A stretch of 64,000 nucleotides of DNA from Peribacillus frigoritolerans (GCA_030562215.1 JAUPFL010000001.1:1910501-1974500); one strand, 5' to 3'; positions 41,270-51,619 are shown, counted from the stretch's first letter. The notes: generated by a model from the letters alone, not told the origin. Numbers and translations: made by a program.

Positions 41270-42599
41270 TCAATTGATATTTTTACTGGTGATGTCATTT
41301 TTTTCTAAAAATTCAATGATTCCACTCATCAATCCAGGGGATAATGGTAGTTCAGGATTTGTATAGGTTGCTAGATTTCCCGCTCGATCTGCAGGGGCTT
41401 CTTTCAATACATGATTCATCTTTTCGAGTATTAGTAATTCAGAATCGCTTTTTTCCTTATGTAACGCTTTTGCGTTAGTTGCCGGCACCTGAATGTCTCT
41501 ATTGCCGTTTACGATCAGAACAGGGGTATTCAGTTCCTTTACTGTTTCTAACGGGTTATATTGAATCAAGAAATCATGTAAGGTTGAACGGACGGACGGA
41601 ATACACTCTGCAAATCAGCACTGACCGTCTCGACTTGTTTTCCTTGTTTTAGCTTTGCGAGTATATCTTTGGTTTCCGTTAATAACGACGGTGTAAGCTG
41701 CTCTTCAAGCTGTTTGATGAGTACTTGGTCAATAGGTTCGCCTGCACCCGCTAATGAAATGAATATGTCTGTTTCTGTTTTCTTCGCGGCTGCCATTCCA
41801 ATTAAAGAGCCTTCGCTATGGCCGATGATGCCAACTTTGGAAAAACGGCCATCCTTTTTGGCAAACTTGACCCAAGCAGCTGCATCATCAATATACTGTT
41901 CAAATCTCAGGTCCTCTTCTTTTCCAGTCAATTGCATATTTTCACCAATTCCTCGCTTATCATACCTGATGCTTGCGATCCCTTTTTCTGCGAGACTCTC
42001 GGCTAACATTTTCAAACTATTATTTTTTCCGGGATTTCCAATGGTGTTACCATCTTTATCGGTCGGACCGGAACCCGCTATTATTATCATCACAGGAAAA
42101 GGCCCTCCATGTTTTGGTGTTTCTAAAAGGCCTTTAATGGTTCCGTTCTTTAAGTCGGCCTGCACGATTTCACCTGATTCTTTTTCTTCAACTGCCTGAT
42201 TGGATTTTTTGAGCAATTCAAAGGGAAGGCATGCCCTTTTTGAACAAATGTTCCTGAAATTTTTTCCTGATTTACTTTCCCATCAAACGTAATTTGCTGA
42301 TTTTGGATTTTCATATCAAAAAACAAGTCTGATTCACTTAACCTTACATTTGTTAAGGGGAATTCGTTCAACCCTTGTACAGGAATGCTTATCGTTCCAT
42401 CTTTCTTCGTAAAATGAACAATGATCGGAAGCGGTTGATTTGGGATCTTAATATTTCCTTCCCATCTGCCTTCAATAGCTTTCAATGAGCTCACTTCCTT
42501 CGATTTCTCTTCAACCTGTACCTCGTCCTTGGCCCTGCAACCTACCATTAATATAGCAGCACTTACGATAATGCATATAATCGGCAAAAATCTTTTCAT
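41270..42599 (-). CDS. Lipoprotein alpha/beta hydrolase (two frame breaks)
   Basis: About 440 residues. N-terminal signal peptide with lipobox MVGC (Cys about residue 21), so it is anchored outside the membrane. Residues 40-140 form a beta-rich domain (IEGRWEGNIKIPNQPLPIIVHF). The hydrolase domain has IIAGSGPTDKDGN, ASIRYDKRGIGE, nucleophile Ser in IGHSEGSLIG, an Asp in LIVNGNRDIQVP and His in KMNHVLK. Breaks near 42200 and 41570. It resembles secreted esterase-like proteins of bacilli. Substrate unknown. Confidence 0.78.
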
Positions 42600-42949
42600 T
42601 TGAGCAATTTCCTTTCTTAAAATAATTAGAGATAAGAGGATATTTTTTATTAGGACATGTAACGTGTTTTGTTGTTTCAGTCATTCATATCTGTCTTCAT
42701 TATAAGTAAGTTCCAATATAAAATTCCAATATTTTCCCTTGTGGTCGCATTTGTTTTTCTACTTTTATCTTTTGTGAAAAGGGAGGTTTTTCAAAAAAAT
42801 ATCGAAGGGACATTCAATCAGACCATTTTAATCGGGGCTCAAAAGTCGGTGTTGTTTTCATTAAAGGTCGGGAAATCAGGCCGAAATTAAATTATTTGAA
42901 TCAAACATTGACATCTAAAAGAAACTCTTTTAGAGTGGATGTGTAAATT
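42600..42949. other. Intergenic stretch upstream of the riboswitch
   Basis: 350 bases; holds the promoter area of the lipoprotein gene (minus) and presumably that of mgtE (plus). A frame at 42669-42890 is not convincing. Confidence 0.4.
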
Positions 42950-43110
42950 AAATATCCTCGTTAGGTGAGGCTCCTGTGTAGGAGATACGCTACTGCCCAA
43001 AAATGTCGAAAGACGCCAATGGGTCAACAGAAACCATCGACATAAGGTGGTTTTTAATGTAGCTGGCTTTGTCCTATGCCACACAGTGCTAAAGCTCTAC
43101 GAATGGAGGA
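42950..43110 (+). ncRNA. M-box (ykoK leader) magnesium riboswitch
   Basis: The conserved blocks of the M-box appear in order: CTCGTTAGGTGAGGCTCCTG, GGCTACTGCCC-like TACGCTACTGCCC, ATGTCGAAAGACGCCAA, TGGGTCAACAGAAACCATCG and AATGTAGCTGGC. It lies 270 bases before mgtE. By family knowledge Mg2+ binding to the RNA lets the downstream terminator form, so mgtE is made only when magnesium is low. Confidence 0.93.
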
Positions 43111-43197
43111 ACTGGATTTATGCTTGTATTTGTCATTCAGTCATATACGACTGTTTGTATTTGTCATCCAGACAATGAACGCATATATACCGTATTT

Positions 43198-43237
43198 AGC
43201 ACCTTCATTTGTAATGGAGGTGTTTTTATTTTTTTCC
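43198..43237 (+). terminator. Riboswitch-controlled terminator
   Basis: GCACCTTCATT and AATGGAGGTGT pair around TGT and lead into TTTTATTTTTTT. This is the expression platform of the M-box. Confidence 0.85.
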
Positions 43238-43381
43238 TGGAGGTGGGGAATTTGGATAACTATTCACGACGACATACTCGTGAATGGAAACAAGATTTTG
43301 TAAGGGGAATAATAATATTTTTTACTCTTAATATTTAAGGGAAATATTTTTTGGCTCCCCTAAAAAGGAGTGAGTGACAAG

Positions 43382-44740
43382 ATGATTAAAGTCCTGACGG
43401 AAGATCAAATGACTTTACAGATCATAAAGGTTTTAAAAGAAGGTAAAAAGAAAGAATTTCAAGCAATATTGGAAGAACTTCAACCGTATGACATTGCGCG
43501 AATTTTTGAGGGGCTCCCAGAAAAACACCATACACGTTTCTTGTTATTACTTGATTCAGAACAAATCGCTGAACTGATTCAAGAAGTTGAGAAAGTCCAT
43601 CAATTAAAAATTCTTGGTAAATTGGGAATAGAGAAATCCGGCCATGTAATGGATTTAATGGATAATGATGATCTAGCTTCATTGTTAGAGGACCTGTCCC
43701 CTGGAAAAATCGAAGAACTTCTTTCAGGCATGAAACAGGAAGAATCAAAAATCGTTCAAAATATCATGAATTTTCCCCCTGAAACGGCAGGGCGAATAAT
43801 GACAAACCGTTTCGTATGGATCCCCCAACATTATTCGGTGCGTGAATCAGTTGAAAAACTGAAAATCTTTGCGGAGTTTTCGGAAACGATCAACTATCTT
43901 TATGTAATAGATAATGATAAAAAATTAGTAGGTGTTGTCTCATATCGGGATTTAATAATACATGATGAATCTGAAAAAATTCAAGATATTATGTATAGCC
44001 GGGTTATCTCCGTATCTGCATATGAAGACCAAGAAGAGGTAGCTCGTGTCATTGAGCGATATGATTTTTTGGCAATTCCTGTAGTTGAAAAAAATAATGA
44101 GTTATTAGGAATTGTAACCGTCGATGATATTATTGATATTGTCATTAAGGAAGCGAATGAAGATATTGAAAAATTATCGGCATCCGGTAAAGCTATAGAC
44201 TTTGACACGAAGGCGCACGTGGCCGCATATCGCCGGTTGCCCTGGCTTATTTTACTTTTATTTATCGGTTTAGTGTCTGGAACCATTATAAGCGGTTTTG
44301 AAGAAACATTGTCCAAAGTTGTTGCACTTGCCTTCTTTATGCCGATGATCGCAGGGATGACTGGAAATACAGGTACTCAATCTTTAGCTGTTGTTGTAAG
44401 AGGCCTAATCACTAGTGATACGGATAAAGGAGTCGTGACCAGACTTATTATAAGGGAACTGAAAGTTGGTTTGATAATAGGCATCACCTGTGGAATATTA
44501 ATTTCCATCATAGCTTATGTTTGGCAGGGAAATCCTGTTCTGGGATTAGTGGTTGGAAGTTCGTTGGTGATGACCCTGATTATCGGGACTTTAGCTGGGA
44601 CCATTATTCCTTTGATATTATATAAATTCAACATCGATCCCGCAGTTGCTTCTGGTCCGCTAATTACAACACTGAATGATATACTCTCGTTACTTATTTA
44701 CTTTGGAATTGCGACGATGTTCATTGCGAAATTGATGTAG
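43382..44740 (+). CDS. mgtE: Magnesium transporter MgtE
   Basis: 452 residues, intact. Order: N-terminal superhelical MgtE_N domain (about 20-125; LLEDLSPGKIEELLSGM), two CBS domains (about 130-255; YVIDNDKKLVGVVSYRDLI, FLAIPVVEKNNELLGIVTVDDII), then five membrane helices with the channel segment PMIAGMTGNTGTQSLAVVVRG, whose conserved residues select Mg2+. Start ATG 43382 is 11 bases after AAAGGAG; GTG 43370 overlaps that site. It imports Mg2+ and is gated by cytosolic Mg2+ through the CBS domains; transcription is under the M-box upstream. Confidence 0.93.
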   Translation: MIKVLTEDQMTLQIIKVLKEGKKKEFQAILEELQPYDIARIFEGLPEKHHTRFLLLLDSEQIAELIQEVEKVHQLKILGKLGIEKSGHVMDLMDNDDLASLLEDLSPGKIEELLSGMKQEESKIVQNIMNFPPETAGRIMTNRFVWIPQHYSVRESVEKLKIFAEFSETINYLYVIDNDKKLVGVVSYRDLIIHDESEKIQDIMYSRVISVSAYEDQEEVARVIERYDFLAIPVVEKNNELLGIVTVDDIIDIVIKEANEDIEKLSASGKAIDFDTKAHVAAYRRLPWLILLLFIGLVSGTIISGFEETLSKVVALAFFMPMIAGMTGNTGTQSLAVVVRGLITSDTDKGVVTRLIIRELKVGLIIGITCGILISIIAYVWQGNPVLGLVVGSSLVMTLIIGTLAGTIIPLILYKFNIDPAVASGPLITTLNDILSLLIYFGIATMFIAKLM

Positions 44741-44805
44741 ACTATCCACGAGAAGAGGCAGTAGCCCTGCCAAGCAGACAATAAAAATAGAGTATTTCAA
44801 GCTGC

Positions 44806-44846
44806 GGCCTTTTCCTGGTATCCAATCGGGGAAAGGCCGTTATATT
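44806..44846 (+). terminator. mgtE terminator
   Basis: GCGGCCTTTTCC pairs with GGGAAAGGCCG; the loop contains TATCCAATCG and T-rich sequence follows. Nearly the same hairpin recurs at 46122-46166. Confidence 0.8.
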
Positions 44847-45031
44847 TTTAGGGGAGCGAACCGTATATTGAAATGAAAAACATGGGACATAATAGGCTAT
44901 AGCAAGTTTGGGGTTTCAGGAAAGGCTAAAGATTGTTATGGAAGCAATAGCCAATCATATTCTTTGACCTATGAACTTCATCAGTGATACGCTTCTTTTC
45001 GAAATTACGTATTCAAAACCAAGGAGGAACA

Positions 45032-46063
45032 ATGATGACACAAACCAAGCAACAAATAATCACCCTGGCAAACCGTCCGAAAGGTATGCCTTCGAAAGGG
45101 GATTTTAACTTTGTTGAGAGTGAAGTTCCCACACCGAAGGATAATGAGATTTTAGTACGTACACTATATTTATCTGTCGATCCATATATGCGTGGCAGAA
45201 TGCAAGAAACGAAATCATATATTGCTCCATTTGAATTGAATAAGGTCATCACGGGCGGCGTTGTTGCTGAAGTTGTTGAGTCCAAATCGAATTCCTTCAA
45301 ACAAGGGGATGTCGTTGTTGGGAATATCGACTGGGCAGAATACACAGTTGTCACCGAAAAGGAAATCCGCGTGATCGATCCCAAGGTGGCTCCGGTCACA
45401 ACTCATTTAGGGATTCTTGGAATGACCGGTTTAACTGCTTACTTTGGTTTGCTTGATATTGGTAAACCTCAAGAAGGTGAAACGGTAGTCGTTTCAGGAG
45501 CGGCTGGAGCAGTTGGTTCAGTAGTCGGGCAAATTGCTAAGATTAAAGGTGCGAAGGTTGTTGGCATCGCTGGTTCGGATGAAAAACTTGAGTACTTAAC
45601 GAAAGAGCTCGGGTTTGATGGAGCCGTAAATTATAAAAGTGATAGTTTTGCGACAGATTTAGCCAATGCTGTTCCTGATGGAGTCGATGTTTATTTCGAT
45701 AATGTGGGCGGCGAGGTGTCCGATGCTGTTTTTACACTTTTGAATGCGAATGCCCGAATTCCATTATGCGGAGCGATTTCCTCGTATAACGCGGAAGGAA
45801 AAGATCTAGGACCGCGTCTGCAGTCGGCGATGATCAAAACCAGTGCACTAATGAAAGGTTTCACAGTTGGAAATTATGCCGCTAGATTCCAGGAGGGTGC
45901 TACGGAATTAGGTAAGTGGCTTCAAGAAGGAAAGCTGAAGTATGAAGAAACGATTATTGAAGGGTTCGAAAACACACCGGATGCATTTTTAGGTTTGTTT
46001 AAGGGAACGAACCTCGGTAAACAGCTTGTAAAAGTTGCGGAACCCGAATTCGCTCAACTATAA
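45032..46063 (+). CDS. yfmJ: Zinc-free MDR-family NADP-dependent oxidoreductase, YfmJ-like
   Basis: 343 residues, intact. SVDPYMRGRMQETKSYIAPF, ILGMTGLTAYFGLLDIG, the NADP motif VVSGAAGAVGSVVGQIAKIKG and YFDNVGG are characteristic of the leukotriene B4 12-hydroxydehydrogenase/prostaglandin reductase group; it follows B. subtilis YfmJ closely. No zinc-binding cysteines. It reduces alpha,beta-unsaturated carbonyls with NADPH. Start ATG 45032 (or 45035) follows AAGGAGGAAC. Confidence 0.9.
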   Translation: MMTQTKQQIITLANRPKGMPSKGDFNFVESEVPTPKDNEILVRTLYLSVDPYMRGRMQETKSYIAPFELNKVITGGVVAEVVESKSNSFKQGDVVVGNIDWAEYTVVTEKEIRVIDPKVAPVTTHLGILGMTGLTAYFGLLDIGKPQEGETVVVSGAAGAVGSVVGQIAKIKGAKVVGIAGSDEKLEYLTKELGFDGAVNYKSDSFATDLANAVPDGVDVYFDNVGGEVSDAVFTLLNANARIPLCGAISSYNAEGKDLGPRLQSAMIKTSALMKGFTVGNYAARFQEGATELGKWLQEGKLKYEETIIEGFENTPDAFLGLFKGTNLGKQLVKVAEPEFAQL

Positions 46064-46121
46064 GTTTTATGGAGCTGAGGAAGGTCATTTGTAGTGATTT
46101 TAAGCAGCTTATAACAAAAAA

Positions 46122-46166
46122 AGCGGCCTTTTCTCGATATTCAATCGGGAAAAGGCCGTTTCCTAT
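46122..46166 (+). terminator. yfmJ terminator
   Basis: GCGGCCTTTTC and GAAAAGGCCG with a loop including ATTCAATCG, preceded by an A run and followed by TTTCC. Confidence 0.8.
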
Positions 46167-46290
46167 TAAGTAAAATATATTAGTGGTATCTCTTAAACCA
46201 TATGAAGGATATTAATTATTAGAAGTCACTTCAACTGACATAGCCTTCACGAAAGTGTTATTGGAATCTTCAATGAAAGGATAACTGAAA

Positions 46291-48244
46291 ATGAGTGAAA
46301 ATAAGCACCCTTCCGAATCTAATAAATTGGATACAATACATACTACATTTAAACAGGCTTTTGAAATAAAAAAGAATCCATTTCCTTGGATAAAAGCACT
46401 AAGTGCAGGCATAGCTGCTGCACTACCTGTTTTCATTGGCTTATTATTCGGAAATTTAGCGTACGGTTTACTTGCAGGGATAGGAGGCTTCACTTATTTA
46501 TACGTTTTTAACCAACCGTATCACCAAAGAGCTAAAAAGATTTTCTTTGTGATGGTGGGTCTTGCTTTATCTGTTGTCTTCGGGACGCTATTGGCTCCAT
46601 ACCAATTGGGAACAGCCATAATGATGGGAATCATCGGGGCCAGTGTTTTTTATATTTGGTGCTTTAAGGATTACCGGTCCTTCGGCGGTATTCTTCGTTT
46701 TGAGCTTTGCGCTTGCGACAGGCATGCCCATTGACCAAAGTCTGGCCCCATTGCGTGGTGGGCTCGTTTTAATGGGTGGGGCACTATCTTGGATAATTTG
46801 TATGTTAGGCTGGTTTTCAACCCTCATGGACCAGAATCGCTTGCGGTTGAAAAGGTGTACAGGGAATTGGGGGCATTCTTTGATTCCATGGGCACCGAGA
46901 CATTCAGAAGAGCAAGACAGAGAACGGTATTGGCGATGAAACACGCTGAAGATACACTGTTAGCCGGGTTTTCAAACAGGCGAAGTCCAAATGAGTTGAA
47001 GCGATTATACCTATTGAATGAACATGCCAATGCCATATTCCTGGATGCTATGGAAATTTCCTTGAACAAAAAAATCGTGATGCCGCCAGAATTAGGTCAA
47101 TCCGTTCGTGCCTTGGCCGGTGCCATTGCATCTAAAACAAAGAATAAAAAAAGATCCTTCAACCTGACCAAATGACGGATGAGGTGGAAGGGTTATTCAT
47201 GAAGCTTTATAATGCAGATGCCATCATGAATGAACCTGTCCAGAAAATCGATCAAGCAGCAACCATCTCCAAACCTTCTTTAAAAACCATTTTTCTTGGG
47301 GCTTTCGATAAGAATTCAATTGTTTTCCTCTCTTCCGTTCGATATGGAACAATCCTTACCATTGCGGCCATCATCGCCTATTCCGCCAATTTTAACCGTT
47401 CGTACTGGATACCCTTATCCTGTGCGGCCGTTATGTCGGGTCCGACCATCATCGCCACATTCCATCGGGCGGTCCAAAGGACTTTCGGGACGGTCATCGG
47501 ACTCCTGATAGCAAGTTTAATTCTAGCAGCCGTTCATAACGAGTACATCATCGTTCTGATCATTTTATCTTTGACATTCATTACAGAGCTTTTCATCGTT
47601 CGAAATTATGGATTGGCGGCGATGTTTTTTACCCCTTCAGCATTGATCATGGCGGAATATTCATCTCAAAGCTATGATTTTGGTTTTTTGCGACTGTAAG
47701 GATAACCGATATCATCGTTGGAAGCTTGATAGGTCTTATTGGGTCGGTGATACTTGGAAGTCGTTCGGCATCCAGTCTTCTCAATCATTTGATAGCCAAA
47801 ACGATTCGCAGCCAGGGGCAGTTATTATTGATGGCGTTCTCTGAAAAAAATAATGACCTTGCAATTGATGAAAGCAGCGAAAGGAATAAAATGCAAACGA
47901 ATATCGTGAATTTATTAATGGTCTACAATGCATCACTTGGTGAGATATTCAAAAACAAAGCTAGATTGGAATCTCTTTGGCCCGTTATATTTTCGATAGA
48001 ACAGTTGGGCTATTATCTAAATGCCAGTTTGAAATTATCTGAACGGCCAGTCCTTTCACAGCGGGAGCTTGCTCAGGTGCTGTACGTTTTCGAAACCATG
48101 GCGATAGCGGCAGATAAAAGTCGACCACTTACGAATAAAGAAGTGCCTGAAATTGAAGGATACTCCAAAATCCGCCAAGAAATTTTGGACCTGCAAGAAG
48201 CGCTTCAGTTTTGCGGAGAAGCAACTGGCCAATCAATCTATTAA
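46291..48244 (+). CDS. FUSC-family membrane protein (several frame breaks)
   Basis: About 650 residues when rebuilt. Two halves of five to six helices each (WIKALSAGIAAALPVFIGLL onwards, and VRYGTILTIAAIIAYSANF onwards) are joined and followed by cytoplasmic helical regions, the layout of fusaric acid resistance/aromatic acid exporter (FUSC, YccS-like) proteins. SYWIPLSCAAVMSGPTIIAT is a family hallmark. Breaks near 46660, 46815, 47168 and 47690. Start ATG 46291 follows AAAGGATAAC. Likely exports an aromatic or amphipathic compound. Confidence 0.75.
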
Positions 48245-48374
48245 GGGAGTTCATTTTGACTCCTTCCTTTTAATGTCGCCCCTATTAGGATGAAATTGGC
48301 AGGATAATAGAAAAGTCTGTAAAAATGCAGGTTTTCATTATAAAATGTACTTACAAACAGAAAGGTGATGAACC

Positions 48375-48788
48375 ATGTCAAACGTTGCTAAATTTCGTGA
48401 TTTTTTAACTAGTGAGAAAATCTATATGAATGAGTTGAATGAAGATGGCACCACCTTTTTTAGAGCTGAGCAAAAGTTAAAGGACGGGTGGAAGGTCCTT
48501 TTAGTATTTGCTTTCAATCAAGATGAAAATGTGGCGGACTTATTTTGCTTTAATGTCGCCGAGTTGAAGAATCCTGAAAAGAAACAGGAAGTACATACAC
48601 TGTTGAATGAATATAATGCCAATTTTAGATATTCCAAGCTGTATGAAGAAAATGGGACCATATCCATTCGTTATTCATACTCCATTGAGGGGGATATCGA
48701 ACCTGATCTGGCGTTCAGGAAGTTAATCATGCTGCTTGAAACGGCACAGCAGGTTTATCCGCGGTTAATGGAAGTCATTTGGTCTTAA
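48375..48788 (+). CDS. YbjN-like domain protein
   Basis: 137 residues, intact, acidic and cytoplasmic. The length and the alternating pattern (KLKDGWKVLLVFAFNQDENV, VHTLLNEYNANFRYSKLYEE, DLAFRKLIMLLETAQQVYPRL) fit YbjN/DUF1790-type, chaperone-like folds of the type III secretion chaperone superfamily. Ribosome site AAAGGTGATG. Function unknown. Confidence 0.62.
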   Translation: MSNVAKFRDFLTSEKIYMNELNEDGTTFFRAEQKLKDGWKVLLVFAFNQDENVADLFCFNVAELKNPEKKQEVHTLLNEYNANFRYSKLYEENGTISIRYSYSIEGDIEPDLAFRKLIMLLETAQQVYPRLMEVIWS

Positions 48789-48804
48789 ATCATCAGATAG
48801 GTTG

Positions 48805-48834
48805 AAAAAGTTCTCTGAATCAGGGGACTTTTTA
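48805..48834 (+). terminator. Terminator after the YbjN-like gene
   Basis: AAAAAGTTCTC pairs imperfectly with GGGGACTTTTT; T run present. Confidence 0.7.
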
Positions 48835-48906
48835 ACATTTTTACTAGAGTGAATGAATATATTAACGTTACAATACGCTAATTATTAATTTTTTTTAAAA
48901 GAACTA

Positions 48907-48935
48907 TTGCATTTTTTCACATTAAACTATATAAT
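48907..48935 (+). promoter_or_regulatory. Promoter of the tRNA gene
   Basis: TTGCAT (48907-48912), 17-bp spacer, TATAAT (48930-48935), 44 bases before the tRNA. Confidence 0.65.
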
Positions 48936-48978
48936 TAATTTTGTTGATTGGTAATTCGACAAACTTCTACAAGGATAT

Positions 48979-49052
48979 GCGGGTGTAGTTTAGTGGTAAA
49001 ACCTCAGCCTTCCAAGCTGATGATGAGGGTTCGATTCCCTTCACCCGCTCCA
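48979..49052 (+). tRNA. tRNA-Gly (anticodon TCC)
   Basis: Acceptor GCGGGTG pairs with CACCCGC; T arm GAGGGTTCGATTCCCTTC; anticodon stem CAGC/GCTG with loop CTTCCAA, anticodon TCC reading GGA. The 3' CCA is encoded. The open frame across it is a well-known artefact. Confidence 0.95.
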
Positions 49053-49267
49053 ATACATACTCATAACGTAGGGTTTCGTTACCTGGAGAACGAAGCTTTG
49101 CGTTTAAATATTATTACAAGAATTCTACTGTTTACAGTGGGATTTTTTATTGTCCAAATTGCCTGCATTTTATCGAAGCGGTAATACAGTATGTTATACC
49201 CGAAAAATGGAGTTTTTAATTTTTAATTATCCTCCATCCGGGAGTGTGTGGGGGATTTCGATACAGT
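49053..49267 (+). other. Remnant after the tRNA
   Basis: The frame ending at 49184 encodes a hydrophobic tail LNIITRILLFTVGFFIVQIA resembling the first membrane helix of a YczE-like protein, without a start or the rest of the gene. Possibly a fragment. Confidence 0.35.
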
Positions 49268-49331
49268 ACAAACTTAGTCAATGTGATTAACTACGTTAGT
49301 AGAATCAGATTGACTAAGTTTGTGCTTTTTT
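49268..49331 (+). terminator. Long hairpin terminator
   Basis: ACAAACTTAGTCAAT and ATTGACTAAGTTTGT form a perfect 15-bp stem around a 26-base loop that itself can pair (GTGATT/GAATCA). CTTTTTTGTT follows. Confidence 0.8.
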
Positions 49332-49427
49332 GTTAATGGGGAAGCGAAAGGCATGCCAGGCTATGTAGCCATCGATGATTATCTATTCGAAAGGCAGAAA
49401 GTAACCATGTAAACTGGATAGCAAAAG

Positions 49428-49501
49428 ACCCGGGAGGCGTTTACGGCGAGGGGGCTTGGCAGACAGTCGGCGGAAAGGGAGCGGGTTTGTGGTATCAACT
49501 C
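49428..49501 (-). repeat. Dispersed intergenic repeat, copy C
   Basis: Read on the minus strand it starts AGTTGATACC and contains CCGCTCCCTTTCCGCCGACTG followed by TGCCAAGCCCCCTCG, nearly identical to the first half of copy A at 35252. Copies A and C are in opposite orientation, 14 kb apart. Confidence 0.7.
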
Positions 49502-49616
49502 GAATGTAATTTAAGAAAAAACCGTAGGCTAGACTCATCACGAACCAAGTTTAAGACTAGGTGATCCTTGATGCTGATACTAGCGGACTGGTTTTATTAA
49601 TTGGAACAATAATGAA

Positions 49617-49649
49617 AAGACCCCTTCCGATTGTGGAAAGGGTTTATAT
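49617..49649 (-). terminator. Terminator of the B3/B4 gene
   Basis: On the minus strand ACCCTTTCC pairs with GGAAGGGGT around ACAATC and is followed by CTTTTC. Confidence 0.7.
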
Positions 49650-49662
49650 CCGTTCGATTTAA

Positions 49663-50329
49663 TTATCCTTCTATAATTGAGTAAGTCCCTTCACCACCGT
49701 GAATTTCAAGGAACATGTCCATCAAGGATTTCGTTAACTGATTTGCTTCCGTGGTTGAAGTATTGGGTTGTAAATAAATGATTTGGATGGCTTTTTCGTT
49801 TCTTCGGTGACTTTCGTGCGTTCTGAATCAACGTAAGGACTACCGAATGGGCCTTCATGGTCGGCTGAAGTAATCATATTTTCCATGGAATTCAAGCGGC
49901 CGTTCAAACCATCATAACCATCTGACACCTCGCCAATCTTAATCGAGATGTCTCCTGATAATTTTTCAGCATCATAAATGCCGATCGGAACTTCATATAA
50001 CAGGGAGAAGAAATTATTCAAATCGATGGCCGAATGGATGGGTGTCAAGTAATTCTGTTTTTTATGCGGCGGTAAAGGGCTTCCACGGAGGGACGATACC
50101 GTGACGGGTTTGTTCCTGTAGCCTTGAAAATTTCCCGCCAAACTTTAATGCCGGAAAAGTCGGTCAATTCCTTTTCTTCAAGGTCGAAGAAAAGAGCTTC
50201 CTGAAATAATTGAAGTCTTCCTTTCACCATTTGCGGGGAGGGACCTACTTCGATGTTTTCATATGTAATGATCCCGACTTTGAATTCAGGGATTTTACTG
50301 CTAAGATTAGCTGATACGGTAATTTCCAA
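49663..50329 (-). CDS. B3/B4 tRNA-binding domain protein (two frame breaks)
   Basis: About 222 residues. VWREIFKATGTNPSRYRPSVEALYRRI, then LTPIHSAIDLNNFFSLLYEVPIGIYDAEKL and ITSADHEGPFGSPYVDSERT belong to the free-standing B3/B4 domain, related to the editing domain of phenylalanyl-tRNA synthetase beta. Breaks near 50060 (T run) and 49795. Start TTG 50329 is placed by GGAGGTG seven bases upstream. Possible trans-editing or nucleic-acid role; not established. Confidence 0.78.
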
Positions 50330-50434
50330 CCGTTTCACCTCCAAAAATGATTGCAATTAGTTTATCATAGATAGCAATGGTTTGAAATGGATTCAAGCTT
50401 CAATGGGAATACTGAATGAACGTAGGTGATTAAT

Positions 50435-51572
50435 ATGGATATGAACTCATTCAAGCAAGAAGTTATTTTATATAGTAAGGAAATCGGCATCGATAAAATC
50501 GGCTTTACATCGGCCACGGCTTTCACTGAACTGAAAGGTCGGCTGATACGTCAACAGGAACTTGATTATCAGTCAGGGTTTGAAGAAGCCGATATAGAAA
50601 AAAGGGTAAGGCCTGAATTGATATTCGATAAACCGCAATCCATCATTTCGATTGCGCTTGCTTATCCTTCGAAATTGAAGGATGCTCCGCAAAGTACAAA
50701 AAGTGATCGCCGCGGGATCTTTTGCCGGGCTTCTTGGGGAACGGATTATCATACCGTCCTTCGTAATAAATTGCAGTTACTTGAGGATTTCATTAAAGAT
50801 AAGGTGCCAGGGGCAATGACAAAGTCCATGGTTGATACGGGCGAATTATCAGATAGGGCAGTTGCTGAGCGTGCAGGAATTGGCTGGAGTGCAAAAAACA
50901 GTATGATCATCACACCTGAATTCGGTTCTTATGTATACTTGGGAGACATGATTACCAACCTGCCATTTGAACCGGATCAACCGATGGAAGATCAATGCGG
51001 GACATGCAATAAATGTGTCGATGTTTGTCCGACTGGTGCGCTTGTTCAGGGAGGACAGCTAAATTCAAGCGTTGCATTGCGTTCTTAACGCAGACAAAAG
51101 GTTTCCTTCCGGATGAATTCAGGACGAAAATAGGCAATCGTTTGTATGGGTGTGATACTTGTCAGACCGTTTGTCCGAAAAACAAAGGAATGGATTTTCA
51201 TTTTCATGAAGAAATGGAACCCGACCCCGAGTTGGCGAAACCGCTGTTGAAACCCCTGCTTACGATTTCAAATCGGGACTTCAAAGAGACATATGGCCAT
51301 GTATCCGGCTCTTGGCGCGGTAAAAACCAATCCAACGAAATGCCATCTTAGCATTGGCCCACTTCAAGGACGAAACGGCATTGCCTCAATTGATACGGGT
51401 CATGAAGGATGATTCGCGGCCGGTCATCCGGGGGACGGCGGCCTGGGCAGTTGGGAAAATTGGCCGGGAGCAGGCCGTTTCCATTCTGGAGGAAGCACGA
51501 ATGAAGGAAATGGATGAAGAGGTACTGGCGGAAATTGAGAAAGGACTGCAGTTTACCTTGGAAACAAAATGA
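50435..51572 (+). CDS. queG: Epoxyqueuosine reductase QueG (two frame breaks)
   Basis: About 378 residues. N-terminal cobalamin-binding reductase domain ([44 protein letters not shown]), two [4Fe-4S] motifs ([17 protein letters not shown] and [13 protein letters not shown]) and C-terminal HEAT repeats ([29 protein letters not shown]). It makes queuosine from epoxyqueuosine in tRNA. Breaks near 51060 and 51335. Start ATG 50435 follows TAGGTG. QueG enzymes with HEAT repeats are the usual Bacillus form. Confidence 0.9.
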
Positions 51573-51583
51573 TATCTAAAATG

Positions 51584-51619
51584 AAGCCGCCCTGTAAATA
51601 TAACGGGGCGGCTTTTTTG
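51584..51619 (+). terminator. queG terminator
   Basis: AAGCCGCCC pairs with GGGCGGCTT and is followed by TTTT. Confidence 0.88.

Noticed and set aside
48948..49184. 78-codon frame across the tRNA
   Set aside because: The part SLVVKPQPSKLMMRVRFPSP is the usual false translation of tRNA-Gly; only the hydrophobic tail may be of interest.
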